Counted from the stretch's first letter, positions 1 through 8,227 are shown. The stretch: DNA of 43,996 nucleotides from DASSKP01 sp035695045 (GCA_035695045.1 DASSEX010000013.1:1-43996); one strand, 5' to 3'. The notes: generated by a model from the sequence alone, not told the origin. Translations and numbers: made by a program.

Positions 1-2
1 CG

Positions 3-869
3 TCGTGGCCACGCCGCGCCTCGACGTTCCTGCACCAGCACGTCGCGGTCCGCCTGCTGGGCCTGCTCTCGCTGCCGGCTCTCTGGCTCGTCGTCGCATA
101 CCTCGGGTCGCTGGCGGCGATGCTGGTCGCCGCCTTCTGGACGACCAACGACTTCACCGGTGCCGTGGTGCACAACGCGACGCTGGACAACTTCCGGACC
201 CTCGTCACCCAGCACGTCTACCGCGCGGTTGCCGTCCGCTCCGTGGTGGTCGCCGGGCTGGTGACCGTTGTCGACGCCACGATCGCGCTTCCTATGGCGT
301 ACTTCATGGCGAAGGTCGCGCCGCCTCGGGCCCGCCGCTTGCTGGTCGTCGCCATCCTCACGCCGTTGTGGGCGTCGTACCTGGTCAAGGCCTATGCGTG
401 GCGGGTGATGCTCTCCCGCAACGGTGTTGTCGACTGGATGCTCGGCCCCCTCGGCGGGCACGGTCCTGGATACGGCATCGCCGCGGTGACGATCACGCTC
501 GCCTATCTGTGGCTGCCGTTCATGATCCTGCCGATCTATGCCGGGCTCGAACGCATCCCCGACTCGCTGCTCGAGGCGGCGGCGGACGCCGGGGCGCGAG
601 CCGGTCGCACGTTCCGCACCGTCGTCCTGCCGCTTCTGTTCCCGGCGATCGTCGCCGGGTCGATCTTCACCTTCTCGCTCTCGCTCGGTGACTACATCAC
701 CGTCACCGTCGTCGGCGGTACGACGCAGCTCGCCGCCAATGTCATCTACGACAACATCACCACCGGCGGCAACCTGCCGTTCGCGGCTGCCGCCGCCTTC
801 TTCCCGGTGCTCGTGATGGTGGGCTATCTCGTCGCCGTACGGCGCACCGGTGCGCTGGAGAACGTATGA
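3..869 (+). CDS. potB: Spermidine/putrescine-type ABC transporter permease (PotB-like), 5'-truncated by the window
   Basis: Inner-membrane permease subunit of a polyamine-type ABC importer. The reading frame is open from base 3 with no stop, and the first visible residues already form a hydrophobic helix (LLGLLSLPALWLVV), so the real start lies before the window. About six membrane segments follow. The EAA loop that docks the ATPase is visible as EAAADAGARAGRTF followed by LPLLFPAIVAG, the usual motif of the binding-protein-dependent permease family. It ends in an ATGA overlap with a second permease, the standard PotB-PotC arrangement; the ATPase and binding protein are presumably upstream. 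The family is clear, but the substrate (spermidine, putrescine or another small cation) is inferred only from similarity to PotB. Confidence 0.85.
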   Translation, partial: SWPRRASTFLHQHVAVRLLGLLSLPALWLVVAYLGSLAAMLVAAFWTTNDFTGAVVHNATLDNFRTLVTQHVYRAVAVRSVVVAGLVTVVDATIALPMAYFMAKVAPPRARRLLVVAILTPLWASYLVKAYAWRVMLSRNGVVDWMLGPLGGHGPGYGIAAVTITLAYLWLPFMILPIYAGLERIPDSLLEAAADAGARAGRTFRTVVLPLLFPAIVAGSIFTFSLSLGDYITVTVVGGTTQLAANVIYDNITTGGNLPFAAAAAFFPVLVMVGYLVAVRRTGALENV

Positions 870-1675
870 GCACCGCGACGATGTCTGCCCGCGGCCGGCG
901 CGGACTGGGCGCCGCGATGGTGGTGGGGCTCGCCGTCATCTACCTCCCGCTCCTCGTGGTGTTGGTCAACTCGTTCAACCGGTCCCGCACGTTCGGCTGG
1001 CCGCCGACCGGGTTCACCGCGTCGTGGTGGTCGCGTGCCTGGCAGGCCGAAGGTGCGCGGGCGGCACTGCTCACCAGCGTCAAGGCGGGGCTGGGAGCGA
1101 CGGCGATCGCGCTGTTGCTCGGCTCGATGGCCGCGCTGGCCGTGTCGCGCTACCGCTTCTTCGGACGCGAGACGGTGTCGTTCCTCGTGCTGCTGCCGAT
1201 CGCGCTTCCTGGCATCGTCACCGGCATCGCACTGAACAACACCTTCCGCCTGCTCGGTCTGCCGTTCGGTCTGCTGACCATCGTGATCGGCCACGCGACG
1301 TTCTGCATCGTGCTCGTCTACAACAACGCGCTCGCGAGGCTGCGACGGTTGGGCGGCTCGCTCGAGGAGGCGTCGATGGACCTCGGAGCAGGCGTCTGGC
1401 AGACCTTCCGCTTCGTCACGTTCCCGATGTTGCGCACCGCCCTGCTCGCCGGGGGACTGCTCGCCTTCGCCCTGTCGTTCGACGAGATCATCGTGACGAC
1501 GTTCACCGCGTCGCCGGGTGTGCAGACCCTTCCGCTCTGGATCTTCGCGAACCTGTTCCGCCCGAACCAGGCGCCGGTCGTCAACGTGGTGGCCGCCGCG
1601 CTCATCGTGCTGTCGATCGTGCCGGTGTGGCTCGCGCAACGGCTCTCCGGCGACACCGCGAGTGGGCGGTTCTAA
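866..1675 (+). CDS. potC: Spermidine/putrescine-type ABC transporter permease (PotC-like)
   Basis: Second permease of the polyamine-type importer, 269 aa, which would pair with the preceding PotB-like protein as a membrane heterodimer. It has about six hydrophobic segments, the first at residues 12-31 (AAMVVGLAVIYLPLLVVLV). The EAA loop reads EEASMDLGAGVWQTF ... TFPMLRTALLAGGLLAF, near residues 166-200. The ATG lies inside the stop of the previous gene (ATGA), which implies translational coupling. The stop codon overlaps the 3' end of the convergent VOC gene by 4 bases, so this transcript must end in or beyond an opposing gene. Length matches PotC. Substrate is inferred. Confidence 0.86.
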   Translation: MSTATMSARGRRGLGAAMVVGLAVIYLPLLVVLVNSFNRSRTFGWPPTGFTASWWSRAWQAEGARAALLTSVKAGLGATAIALLLGSMAALAVSRYRFFGRETVSFLVLLPIALPGIVTGIALNNTFRLLGLPFGLLTIVIGHATFCIVLVYNNALARLRRLGGSLEEASMDLGAGVWQTFRFVTFPMLRTALLAGGLLAFALSFDEIIVTTFTASPGVQTLPLWIFANLFRPNQAPVVNVVAAALIVLSIVPVWLAQRLSGDTASGRF

Positions 1676-2052
1676 CCGCCGTGCGGTGGCGCGAAGCAGC
1701 AGAACTCGTTGCCCTCCGGGTCGGCGAGCACGTCCCACTCGATGTCGCCATCGCGGCGTCGTACGACCGATGCGCCGAGCGCGACCAAGGCTTCTGTCTC
1801 GCCGAAGACGTCGAGGTGCATGCGGTTCTTCACCGTCTTGGCCTCCGGCACCGGCACGATCCAGATGACCGGTCCGTGGCCGCCAGGGTCGGCGATCGGC
1901 ACCGGCCAGTCAGCGGGGCGGGTCCAGCCAGGCTCTGGCGGATGCAGCGTGTCGCGTCGCTCGTAGCCGATAGCGGCGCACCACCAGTCGGCCAGGGCCT
2001 GGTGGTCGCCCGCGTCGAGGCACAGGTCCTTGAAACGGGAAGGCGCGGTCAC
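1672..2052 (-). CDS. VOC-family (glyoxalase-like) protein
   Basis: Small 126-aa protein of the vicinal-oxygen-chelate superfamily. It begins with FKDLCLDAGDHQALADWWCAAIGY, the usual first beta-alpha unit of Glyoxalase_6-type proteins, and ends with DVLADPEGNEFCCF, the typical closing strand DPEGNEFC. The middle carries HLDVF, the likely second-half metal or ligand histidine. Members are often annotated as glyoxalase or bleomycin-resistance proteins, but most have no known substrate and I assign none. The GTG start has no Shine-Dalgarno sequence; a TAGGCT box 8 nt before it suggests a leaderless mRNA. It converges on the PotC-like gene with a 4-base overlap. Confidence 0.8.
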   Translation of the reverse strand: MTAPSRFKDLCLDAGDHQALADWWCAAIGYERRDTLHPPEPGWTRPADWPVPIADPGGHGPVIWIVPVPEAKTVKNRMHLDVFGETEALVALGASVVRRRDGDIEWDVLADPEGNEFCCFAPPHGG

Positions 2053-2066
2053 GCCATCGCAGCCTA
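2053..2066 (-). promoter_or_regulatory. Leaderless-type -10 box for the VOC gene
   Basis: On the minus strand TAGGCT (2066-2061) is followed by 8 nt and then the GTG at 2052. There is no ribosome-binding site in between. TANNNT about 7 nt before a start codon is the known signature of leaderless transcripts in actinobacteria. No clear -35 is visible. Confidence 0.5.
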
Positions 2067-2693
2067 GGTCTCCCTGGACGCCAGCATCTCGGATGCCCAG
2101 CGGGCGTGCTCACGCTCGGCGTACGCCCGGTCGACGACGCCGGTGCGTAGCGCGGCCCGGGCCTGCGGGTGCCGTATCGCCATCCAGATGTGGCCGGCGA
2201 GCAGGGCGAGGACGCCGAAGGTGAACAGGTCGTGGGTGACCGTGGCGCCCTGTCGCACGCTGTCCGGGAGGTCGAGTCGCACGGGTGCGAGGAGAAGCAC
2301 CCCAGTGCCCAGCAGCACGAGTCCGGCGCCGGCCATCACCGCAGCCGCGAGCTTCTGGCCGCCGTTGAACTTCCCCACCGCGAGCCCCGCGGTGCGGCGG
2401 TCACGGCGTCGCAACCATGCCCGGTCCGCATGCGTGAGTCGTCCGAGCAACCGGACGTCCGCGCGCAGGTCGCGTGAGCATGCGAGCCCGACGAGCATCG
2501 GCAACGGGAGCATCAGGCCGGCGACGATGTGTGTCCCCTCGACCAGTGTCCGCCGGCTGACGAGCACGCTGAGCGAGCCGTCGTACAACGTGAGGCCGGT
2601 GAGCACCAGGACCGCCACGAGAACCCCCGTGGTCCGGTGCACCCACCGCTCGATGCGGCTGAACCTCGGCAGGCCGTCAGCTGGTGGGGGCAT
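2064..2693 (-). CDS. Cytochrome b-type four-helix membrane protein, partner of the molybdopterin oxidoreductase
   Basis: About 209 aa from the ATG at 2693, which overlaps the 3' end of the upstream oxidoreductase gene by 17 bases. Longer in-frame starts would run deeper into that gene, so I prefer this one. There are four hydrophobic segments. Histidines sit where di-haem cytochrome b proteins carry ligands: RIERWVHRTTGVLV in helix 1, GTHIVAGLMLP in helix 2, and THDLFTF plus LLAGHIWMAIRH around helix 4. It resembles cytochrome b561 / formate-dehydrogenase-gamma-like subunits rather than the six-helix MsrQ/YedZ. By context it likely passes quinol electrons to the exported molybdoenzyme. The pair parallels MsrPQ in layout, but the substrate is unknown. 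Confidence 0.75.
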   Translation of the reverse strand: MPPPADGLPRFSRIERWVHRTTGVLVAVLVLTGLTLYDGSLSVLVSRRTLVEGTHIVAGLMLPLPMLVGLACSRDLRADVRLLGRLTHADRAWLRRRDRRTAGLAVGKFNGGQKLAAAVMAGAGLVLLGTGVLLLAPVRLDLPDSVRQGATVTHDLFTFGVLALLAGHIWMAIRHPQARAALRTGVVDRAYAEREHARWASEMLASRET

Positions 2694-3369
2694 CGTTGCG
2701 TCCGTTCGACCGGCCGACCCATGCGTCGACGTCGTAACCGAGGTTCTCCCAGTAGCCCGGGACGACCGAGTCGACGACACGGATCTCGCTGAGCCACTTG
2801 CAGCTCTTGTAGCCGTACATGGGAGCGACGAGGAGTCGCGCCGGGCCGCCGTGACGGCGACCGATGGGCTGGCCGTCGAGCCGGTCGGCGACGAGCACGT
2901 CAGGTCTGCGGGCCTGGCTCATCGTCAGCGACTCGGTGTAGGCGCCGTCGTAGGAGAAGAACCGCAGCGCGCGCTGGTCGCCGTCGGCGCCGGCGGCGTC
3001 GAGCAGGTCCGAGAGGAGCACGCCTTCCCAGTGCACGTCCGTCACCCGCCAGCCGGTCACGCACTGGAAGTCGCGGGTGAGTCGGGTCCGGGGCATCGTC
3101 CGCAGGTCGTCGACGGTGAGGGTGAGCTCCCGGGAGACGTTGCCCGTCACCCGGAGGCGGTACGTCGACGCGGGTCGATAGGGGAAACCGTCGGTGACGC
3201 TGTAGTAGCGGAAGCCGTCGCCCGGGATCAGTGACGAAAGCCCTGTCGGATCGTGCGCGGACAGCGATCCCGACAGCCGGCCGAGGGCGCGCGACACCTG
3301 CGGTCCGGCTGCGACGCCGGCAGCGCCGAGGGCGAGCAGGCCCAGGACGACCCGGCGGCCGACCGGCAC
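2677..3369 (-). CDS. Exported molybdopterin-dependent oxidoreductase (sulfite oxidase / MsrP family)
   Basis: 230 aa from the GTG at 3369. The N-terminus has a twin-arginine and hydrophobic stretch (GRRVVLGLLALGAAGVAAG), suiting Tat export of a cofactor-loaded enzyme. The molybdenum-ligand cysteine is visible in RDFQCVTGWRV, with the usual HWEGV following. The C-terminal GGPARLLVAPMYGYKSCKWL block is typical of the sulfite-oxidase fold of MsrP/YedY-type enzymes. The GTG lacks a ribosome-binding site. Twelve codons upstream a CTG (3405-3403) sits 5 nt after GAGGAG, and no other start codon exists back to the in-frame stop, so translation may really begin there. The next gene is a cytochrome b, which supports a periplasmic redox pair. 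Possible roles are protein methionine-sulfoxide repair or another oxo-transfer. Confidence 0.82.
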   Translation of the reverse strand: MPVGRRVVLGLLALGAAGVAAGPQVSRALGRLSGSLSAHDPTGLSSLIPGDGFRYYSVTDGFPYRPASTYRLRVTGNVSRELTLTVDDLRTMPRTRLTRDFQCVTGWRVTDVHWEGVLLSDLLDAAGADGDQRALRFFSYDGAYTESLTMSQARRPDVLVADRLDGQPIGRRHGGPARLLVAPMYGYKSCKWLSEIRVVDSVVPGYWENLGYDVDAWVGRSNGRNDAPTS

Positions 3370-3497
3370 GCCGGGGTCGACGCCGTCGTTGCTGCCGCTG
3401 GTCAGTTCGTCTCCTCGCCGCGAGCCGTCGTTCTCCCAGTATTCGCTCCCGGGCCGCCCGGAGGTTCACGTCGACGTGGGGGAGGCCGGCCTTTGGT

Positions 3498-3512
3498 TAG
3501 GCTTCCGCGGAC
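3498..3512 (+). promoter_or_regulatory. Leaderless-type -10 box for the thioesterase gene
   Basis: TAGGCT at 3498-3503 is followed by 9 nt and the ATG at 3513, with no Shine-Dalgarno sequence. The interval 3406-3512 lies between divergent genes and should hold promoters for both. Confidence 0.45.
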
Positions 3513-3986
3513 ATGACCGACCCCAAGGCCGCATTCCACGCATGGCGGACACGAGAGCCCGGCCGGGTCATCGGCCGAGGTCATCCCGCTGGTGACTTCC
3601 TCGAGGCGTACGACTGGCAGCTGCTCGAGGAGCGGACCGGCTACCTGCGGATCGAGGCCGGACTGCCCGAGCAGGTCCGGAACCCCCGCGGCCAGCTGTT
3701 CGGCGGCTTCACCCCGACGTACGTCGACATGATCGCGCTGATGACCGTGCACGCCGGCAAGGAGCGGCCCCAGGCGCCGACGAGCTGGCTCGCGACGACG
3801 AACATGCGCGTCGACTACTTCGAGCCGATCGTCGGACCGACGTTCATCGTCGCGAGCGAGCTCGAAAAACGACGCGGGCGGACATGCTTCGTCGTCACCA
3901 AGTTCTTCCAGGACGACGTGCTCGCCGCGCATGCGGTCACCACGATGCGCGAGGTCGGACTGGATCGCGTCATCGGCGACGCCTGA
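3513..3986 (+). CDS. PaaI-family hotdog-fold thioesterase
   Basis: 157 aa. Hotdog-fold hydrolase expected to cleave an acyl-CoA or similar thioester in the cytoplasm. The family block NPRGQLFGGFTPTYVDMIALMTV (about residues 56-78) is visible, where the G-G-x-x-x-x-x-D helix carries the catalytic acidic residue in PaaI-type enzymes. TTNMRVDYFEPIVG is the next conserved strand. It stands alone, divergent from the molybdoenzyme pair and convergent with the PLP-enzyme gene. The ATG has a TAGGCT box 9 nt upstream and no ribosome-binding site. Substrate cannot be read from the sequence. Confidence 0.82.
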   Translation: MTDPKAAFHAWRTREPGRVIGRGHPAGDFLEAYDWQLLEERTGYLRIEAGLPEQVRNPRGQLFGGFTPTYVDMIALMTVHAGKERPQAPTSWLATTNMRVDYFEPIVGPTFIVASELEKRRGRTCFVVTKFFQDDVLAAHAVTTMREVGLDRVIGDA

Positions 3987-3999
3987 CGATCCGGATCGT
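3986..3999. terminator. 14-bp perfect palindrome between convergent genes
   Basis: ACGATCCGGATCGT starts on the last base of the thioesterase stop codon and lies 9 bases before the end of the convergent PLP-enzyme gene. It could fold as a 5-bp stem with a CCGG loop in either transcript and act as a weak bidirectional terminator. There is no T-run, so this is tentative. Confidence 0.3.
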
Positions 4000-4007
4000 G
4001 GCGGAGG

Positions 4008-5030
4008 TCACCAGCCGCGCAGGTCCACCGGCATCTCGTCCAGGACCTCGTCACCGTCCACGAGCCACATGCGCTCGTGCATCGCGATCGTCGGGTCGAC
4101 GTGTGCCGGAACGACGCGCACCCGGTCGCCGACCCGCACCGACTCGTAGGGTTCCGGCTGCCACGTCGTGTGCTCGTCGGCGCAGAACCACACGGTGCCG
4201 CCGGGGATCGTGGGGTTTCCATGGTCCATGCCCAGGGACTTCAGTCCGACGTCGACCACGGCCCAGCCCGGGATGCCGTCAGCCGGCGGCGTCGTGGAGA
4301 TGACCGTGCCGAGCACGAACAGTGCCTGCTCGAACGGCAGGTCCGCCACGGCGCCGTACGCCGTGTCCATCAGCACGTAGGAGCCGGCCTGGATCTCGTT
4401 GGCCCAGGTGTTGACGGCGTAGGTCCCGGTCCCGCCGGCAGAGATGATGTCGCCGCCGACGTCGGCATGGGCGGCGACCAGCTTCGTCATGCACTCCTCG
4501 ACCTGCTTGCCGCGGTCGTCGGGCTCGGGCACGAGCATGAGATGGCCTTCGTAGCCCATGACTCCGCGGACCTCCAGCCCACGGGAGCGAGCGAGGTCGG
4601 CAAGTCGACCGGCGTCTCCCGGCGCGCATCCGCAGCGCGGCAGCCCGACGTTGACGTCGATGAGCACCTCGCGCACGCCGCCCATCACCGCGGCCTCGAC
4701 GGTCGGCACCGAGTCGACGGCCACCGTGACGCGTGCGCCGCGCGCCACCAGGTCACCCAGCCGACGCGCGTCGAGCACCTCGTTGGCGAGCAGCAGGTCC
4801 TGGCCGAGACCGGCTGCGGCCATCCCCTCGACCTCGCGGATCGTCGCGCACGTGAAGGACCGGTGGCCGGCCGCCTGCTGCATGCGGGCGAGCGTCGTCG
4901 ACTTGTGCGCCTTGACGTGCGGCCGGAGGCGCGGGCCCGGCAGCGCAGCCGACATCGTCGCGAGGTTGCGCTCCAGCGGCGCGCGCTCGACGAGCAGAGC
5001 CGGCGTCTGCAGCTCGTAGATGGTGGTCAT
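4008..5030 (-). CDS. D-threonine aldolase / D-serine dehydratase-like PLP enzyme (alanine racemase fold III)
   Basis: 340 aa. Fold-type III PLP enzyme acting on a D-amino acid or D-hydroxy-amino acid. The PLP lysine is K40 in RPHVKAHKS, the family signature. Barrel motifs include RGVMGYEGHLM and SAGGTGTYAVN (phosphate-binding). The C-terminal AHVDPT carries the His-x-Asp pair that binds the metal ion in D-threonine aldolases, next to a further histidine in MHERMW. The ATG overlaps the stop of the upstream lactone oxidase (ATGA), so the two are translationally coupled. Aldolase and dehydratase activities cannot be separated from sequence alone. Confidence 0.82.
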   Translation of the reverse strand: MTTIYELQTPALLVERAPLERNLATMSAALPGPRLRPHVKAHKSTTLARMQQAAGHRSFTCATIREVEGMAAAGLGQDLLLANEVLDARRLGDLVARGARVTVAVDSVPTVEAAVMGGVREVLIDVNVGLPRCGCAPGDAGRLADLARSRGLEVRGVMGYEGHLMLVPEPDDRGKQVEECMTKLVAAHADVGGDIISAGGTGTYAVNTWANEIQAGSYVLMDTAYGAVADLPFEQALFVLGTVISTTPPADGIPGWAVVDVGLKSLGMDHGNPTIPGGTVWFCADEHTTWQPEPYESVRVGDRVRVVPAHVDPTIAMHERMWLVDGDEVLDEMPVDLRGW

Positions 5031-6325
5031 CTCCCCAGCACCGTCTCCAGGTAGGCATTGCCGAACACGCGGTCGGGGTCGACCGCGTCACGCGTCGTCA
5101 CGAACTCGTCGAAGCGGGGGTAGACCGGCCGCAGGTCTTCCGCCGGCCGCCAGTGCATCTTGCCCCAGTGCGGCCTTCCGCCGAGCTGCCGAAGCTCGGA
5201 CTCCACGGCCCGGAAGTAGCGCTCGTACGGCTCGCCGCGGAACATGTGGATCGCGAGGTAGCAGCGCTCCTCGCCGTAAGCCGTCGACAGCGGGATGTCG
5301 TCCGGCGCCACCCAACGTGCCTCGATCGGGAACGACACGCGAAGGTCCTCGCGCTCGATGACGTCGCGGATCGCCTGGAAACCGTCGCGGAAAGCCGCCC
5401 GGGGGAGTGAGTACTCCATCTCCACGAACCGCACCCGACGCGGCGACACGAACACCTCGTACGACGGCGCGCTGAAGCTGCGCGCGCTGAGCAACTTGGC
5501 GGCCATGCGGTTCAGGCGTGGGATGAGCGCAGGCCATCGCTTGGCGACCCGGCAGGTGACACCGAAAGCGGTGTTGGCGAAGAACTCGTCGTCGAGCCAG
5601 CCCTTGAACCGCCCGAGAGGCTGAGCGGCCTCGCCTTCGCGTAGCCGGTTGTTGCGTTTCGTCGAGACCGTGTCGGTGTGCGGGAACCAGTAGAACTCGA
5701 AGTGCTCGTTGCCGTCGACGAGGTCGTCGATCTCCTCCATCACCTGCGTCAGCGGCATCGGCCCTTCATCGGCCCGCAACGTGAACGACGGCTCGCACTG
5801 GAGCGTCACGGCCGTCACGACGCCCAGCGCTCCGAGCCCGACCCGGGCGACTGCGAAGAGGTCCGGGCGTTCCTCGGCGCTGCACGTGACGACCGACCCG
5901 TCGGCGAGCACGATCTCGAGCCCGCGGATCTGCGTCGCGAGGCCACCGAGCTTGATGCCGGTGCCGTGCGTCGACGTCGAGGTGGCACCCGCGATGGTCT
6001 GGCGATCGATGTCGCCGAGGTTGGTCATCGCCAGACCACGTGACCAGAGCTCGGCGTTGAGACGGTGCAGCGGGATGCCGGCCTGCACGGTGACCAAACC
6101 TGTCGCGGCATCGGCCGAGACCACGCCGCTCAGCTGGTCGAGGTCGAGGTGCACGCCGTCGGTCGCCGCGACCGCGGTGAACGAGTGACCGGAGCCGACC
6201 GCCTTGACCCGTTGCCCCTGCGTCGCGGCGCGCTTGACGAGCGCCGCGACCTCCTCGACGTCGCGTGGATGCTCGACGGCCTGTGGGTGGGCGACCTGGT
6301 TGCCGCCCCAGTTGCGCCACTCCAC
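5027..6325 (-). CDS. FAD-linked sugar-lactone oxidase (D-arabinono/L-gulono-1,4-lactone oxidase family)
   Basis: 432 aa from GTG 6325, chosen because GGAGGAGG lies 6 nt upstream; a longer open frame extends back through the promoter region and looks untranslated. The FAD domain (VAO/PCMH fold) begins at once: HPRDVEEVAALV, then GSGHSF, whose histidine (residue 47) is the usual covalent FAD attachment site in this family, then GDIDRQTIAGATSTSTHGTG. The C-terminal half is the D-arabinono-lactone-oxidase domain, ending with GGRPHWGKMHW, the conserved HWGK-x-H motif near the active site. The enzyme should oxidise an aldono-lactone or related polyol with oxygen or an electron carrier. It is coupled to a D-amino-acid PLP enzyme; the biochemical link is unknown. 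Confidence 0.85.
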   Translation of the reverse strand: MEWRNWGGNQVAHPQAVEHPRDVEEVAALVKRAATQGQRVKAVGSGHSFTAVAATDGVHLDLDQLSGVVSADAATGLVTVQAGIPLHRLNAELWSRGLAMTNLGDIDRQTIAGATSTSTHGTGIKLGGLATQIRGLEIVLADGSVVTCSAEERPDLFAVARVGLGALGVVTAVTLQCEPSFTLRADEGPMPLTQVMEEIDDLVDGNEHFEFYWFPHTDTVSTKRNNRLREGEAAQPLGRFKGWLDDEFFANTAFGVTCRVAKRWPALIPRLNRMAAKLLSARSFSAPSYEVFVSPRRVRFVEMEYSLPRAAFRDGFQAIRDVIEREDLRVSFPIEARWVAPDDIPLSTAYGEERCYLAIHMFRGEPYERYFRAVESELRQLGGRPHWGKMHWRPAEDLRPVYPRFDEFVTTRDAVDPDRVFGNAYLETVLGR

Positions 6326-6419
6326 GAACGTCCTCCTCCGACCGGCCCGACCGTGCCGCGAGCATCCTCTCCACCGAGAGGCGGCGACGTCGAGGGCGGC
6401 GACCGCTCCGGGCGCGTCG

Positions 6420-6455
6420 TTGACAACGCAAGTCTCCGGACTAGTGTCCGGACAC
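6420..6455 (+). promoter_or_regulatory. Promoter and palindromic operator of the TetR gene
   Basis: TTGACA at 6420-6425, a 16-nt spacer, then TAGTGT at 6442-6447 form a good -35/-10 pair. The perfect 12-bp palindrome GTGTCCGGACAC (6444-6455) overlaps the -10 and touches the ATG at 6456. A further TCCGGA occurs at 6435-6440. The predicted transcript begins at or next to the ATG, so the mRNA is probably leaderless. A repressor dimer on the palindrome would block RNA polymerase, so autoregulation is likely. Confidence 0.65.
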
Positions 6456-7037
6456 ATGTCCAGTGGCACGGTCGACCGCGCGCCCCGTCGGCAGGCGGGC
6501 CGTGCGGCCGACACGGTCGCCCGGCTGACCGCGGCAGCCGTGGAGGAACTGCAAGCGGTCGGTTATGACCGGCTCACGGTGCGCGCCGTCGCCCGGCGTG
6601 CCGGCGTCGCACCGGCGACGGCGTACACCTGGTTCGCGTCGAAGGACCATCTCGTCGCGGAGGCGTTCTGGCGCGCGATCCAGGCGCTGCCTTCGCCGCG
6701 CCGGCAGGCGGGAACGAACGCGGCGAGCCGTGTCCGCGCCGCGATGGACGGCATCGGGAGGCTGTCGGCGGATGACAGCGCCCTGGCCGCCGCAGCCACC
6801 GCGGCCCTGCTCGCGTCCGATCCGGACGTGGCGCGGCTGCGCCGCCGGATCGGCGCAGCCGTCCATCAGCGGCTCGTCGACGCGCTGGGCGCCGACGCGG
6901 ACCCGGCGGTGGTCGAGGCGCTGGACATGCTCTTCGCCGGCGCGCTGCTCCACGCCGGCCTCGGACTGTTCCCCTACGCCGAGTTCGCCGACCGGATGGC
7001 ACGCGTGACCGCACTGCTGACAGGAGCGGGAAGATGA
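6456..7037 (+). CDS. TetR/AcrR-family transcriptional regulator
   Basis: 193 aa. The N-terminal helix-turn-helix is clear: VARLTAAAVEELQAVGYDRLTVRAVARRAGVAPATAYTWF, then SKDHLVAEAFW, the classic TetR HTH with recognition helix ending in YTWF. The C-terminal helical half is the ligand and dimer domain and has no name I recognise. The ATG was chosen because it abuts the operator palindrome and lies one promoter length from TTGACA/TAGTGT; the open frame continues upstream but would read through the promoter. It overlaps the P450 gene by ATGA, so it is the first gene of the operon it probably represses. The inducer is likely a substrate of the downstream enzymes. Confidence 0.88.
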   Translation: MSSGTVDRAPRRQAGRAADTVARLTAAAVEELQAVGYDRLTVRAVARRAGVAPATAYTWFASKDHLVAEAFWRAIQALPSPRRQAGTNAASRVRAAMDGIGRLSADDSALAAAATAALLASDPDVARLRRRIGAAVHQRLVDALGADADPAVVEALDMLFAGALLHAGLGLFPYAEFADRMARVTALLTGAGR

Positions 7038-8227
7038 CGACGGACACCGCCGTGCGCTACGACCCGTACGACTACGCCGTGCACGAAGACCCTTACCCGC
7101 TCTATGCGCGGCTGAGGGAGGAGGCGCCTGTCTTCCGCAACGACGAGCGCGGGTTCTACGCACTGTCGCGGCATGCGGACGTGATGGCCGGCTTCCAGGA
7201 CCCGCGGCTGTCGAGTGCGCACGGTGTCTCGATCGACCCGGTTGCCTGGGGACCGCACGCGTCGATGACGATGTCCTTCCTCGCGATGGACCCCCCGAGG
7301 CACACGCTGATGCGTGCGCTCGTCTCGCGCGGCTTCACCGCGCGGCGGGTGCTCGACCTCGAGCCACGGATCCGGGAGATCGCCCGGGGATACGTCGACC
7401 GTGGCGTCGAGGCGGGCACGTTCGAGTTCGTCGGTGAGCTGGCCGGACGCTTTCCCATGGACGTCATCTCCGAGCTGATGGGCGTGCCGGAGGTCGACCG
7501 CGACGAGCTGCGCAGGCTCGCCGACCTTCTCGTTCACCGCGAGGAGGGAGTGCTCGACGTACCCCCGTCGGGGATCGCGGCAGCGGGCTCATTGTTCGAC
7601 TACTACGTCGCGCTGCTCGCCGAGCGGCGCGCGCGACCGGGCGACGACCTGACCTCCGCACTGACGACTGCGGAGGTCGACGGCGAACGACTCACCGACG
7701 ACGACATCATCGCGTTCCTCTTCCTGATGGTGGTCGCAGGCAACGAGACCACTGCGAAGCTGCTCGCGAATGCGTGGTTCTGGGCCGCCCGTCATCCGGA
7801 CCAGCGCGCGGTCCCCTTCACGGATCCGCAGCGGATTCCCGAGTGGGTCGAGGAGACGTTGCGCTTCGACAACTCGACGCAGCTGCTCGCCCGGCTCGCG
7901 ACCGATGACATCGAGCTGCACGGCGTGACCGTTCCCAAGGGCGCGCAGGTGCTCCTGCTCATCGGGTCCGCCAACCGCGACCCGCGGGTCTTCGACGACC
8001 CGGACAGATACCGAATCGGGCGCGACACCCGGCACACCGCGAGCTTCGGCGTCGGTCGCCACTTCTGCCTCGGTGCCTCTCTCGCCCGGTTGGAGGCCCG
8101 GGTCTGCCTCGAGGAGCTCGTCCATCGCGTCGCCGACTACGACGTCGACGTGGCCGCCGCGCAGCGCGTGCACTCCGTCAACGTGCGCGGGTTCAGTGCG
8201 CTGCCGACGACAGTCGTGCCGCGGTGA
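7034..8227 (+). CDS. Cytochrome P450
   Basis: 397 aa, the usual size for a soluble actinobacterial P450 monooxygenase. Motifs in order: AMDPPRHTLMRALVSRGFTAR (helix C), the I-helix oxygen-activation motif AGNETT (residues 235-240, with Asn in place of the common Gly or His), the K-helix ExxR as EETLR, and the haem loop FGVGRHFCLGA with ligand Cys345. It needs ferredoxin and reductase partners, which are not encoded here. It sits between TetR and a dehydrogenase with 4-base overlaps on both sides, so it likely performs the first hydroxylation in a catabolic or tailoring route whose product the next enzyme oxidises. The substrate is not predictable. Confidence 0.93.
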   Translation: MTTDTAVRYDPYDYAVHEDPYPLYARLREEAPVFRNDERGFYALSRHADVMAGFQDPRLSSAHGVSIDPVAWGPHASMTMSFLAMDPPRHTLMRALVSRGFTARRVLDLEPRIREIARGYVDRGVEAGTFEFVGELAGRFPMDVISELMGVPEVDRDELRRLADLLVHREEGVLDVPPSGIAAAGSLFDYYVALLAERRARPGDDLTSALTTAEVDGERLTDDDIIAFLFLMVVAGNETTAKLLANAWFWAARHPDQRAVPFTDPQRIPEWVEETLRFDNSTQLLARLATDDIELHGVTVPKGAQVLLLIGSANRDPRVFDDPDRYRIGRDTRHTASFGVGRHFCLGASLARLEARVCLEELVHRVADYDVDVAAAQRVHSVNVRGFSALPTTVVPR

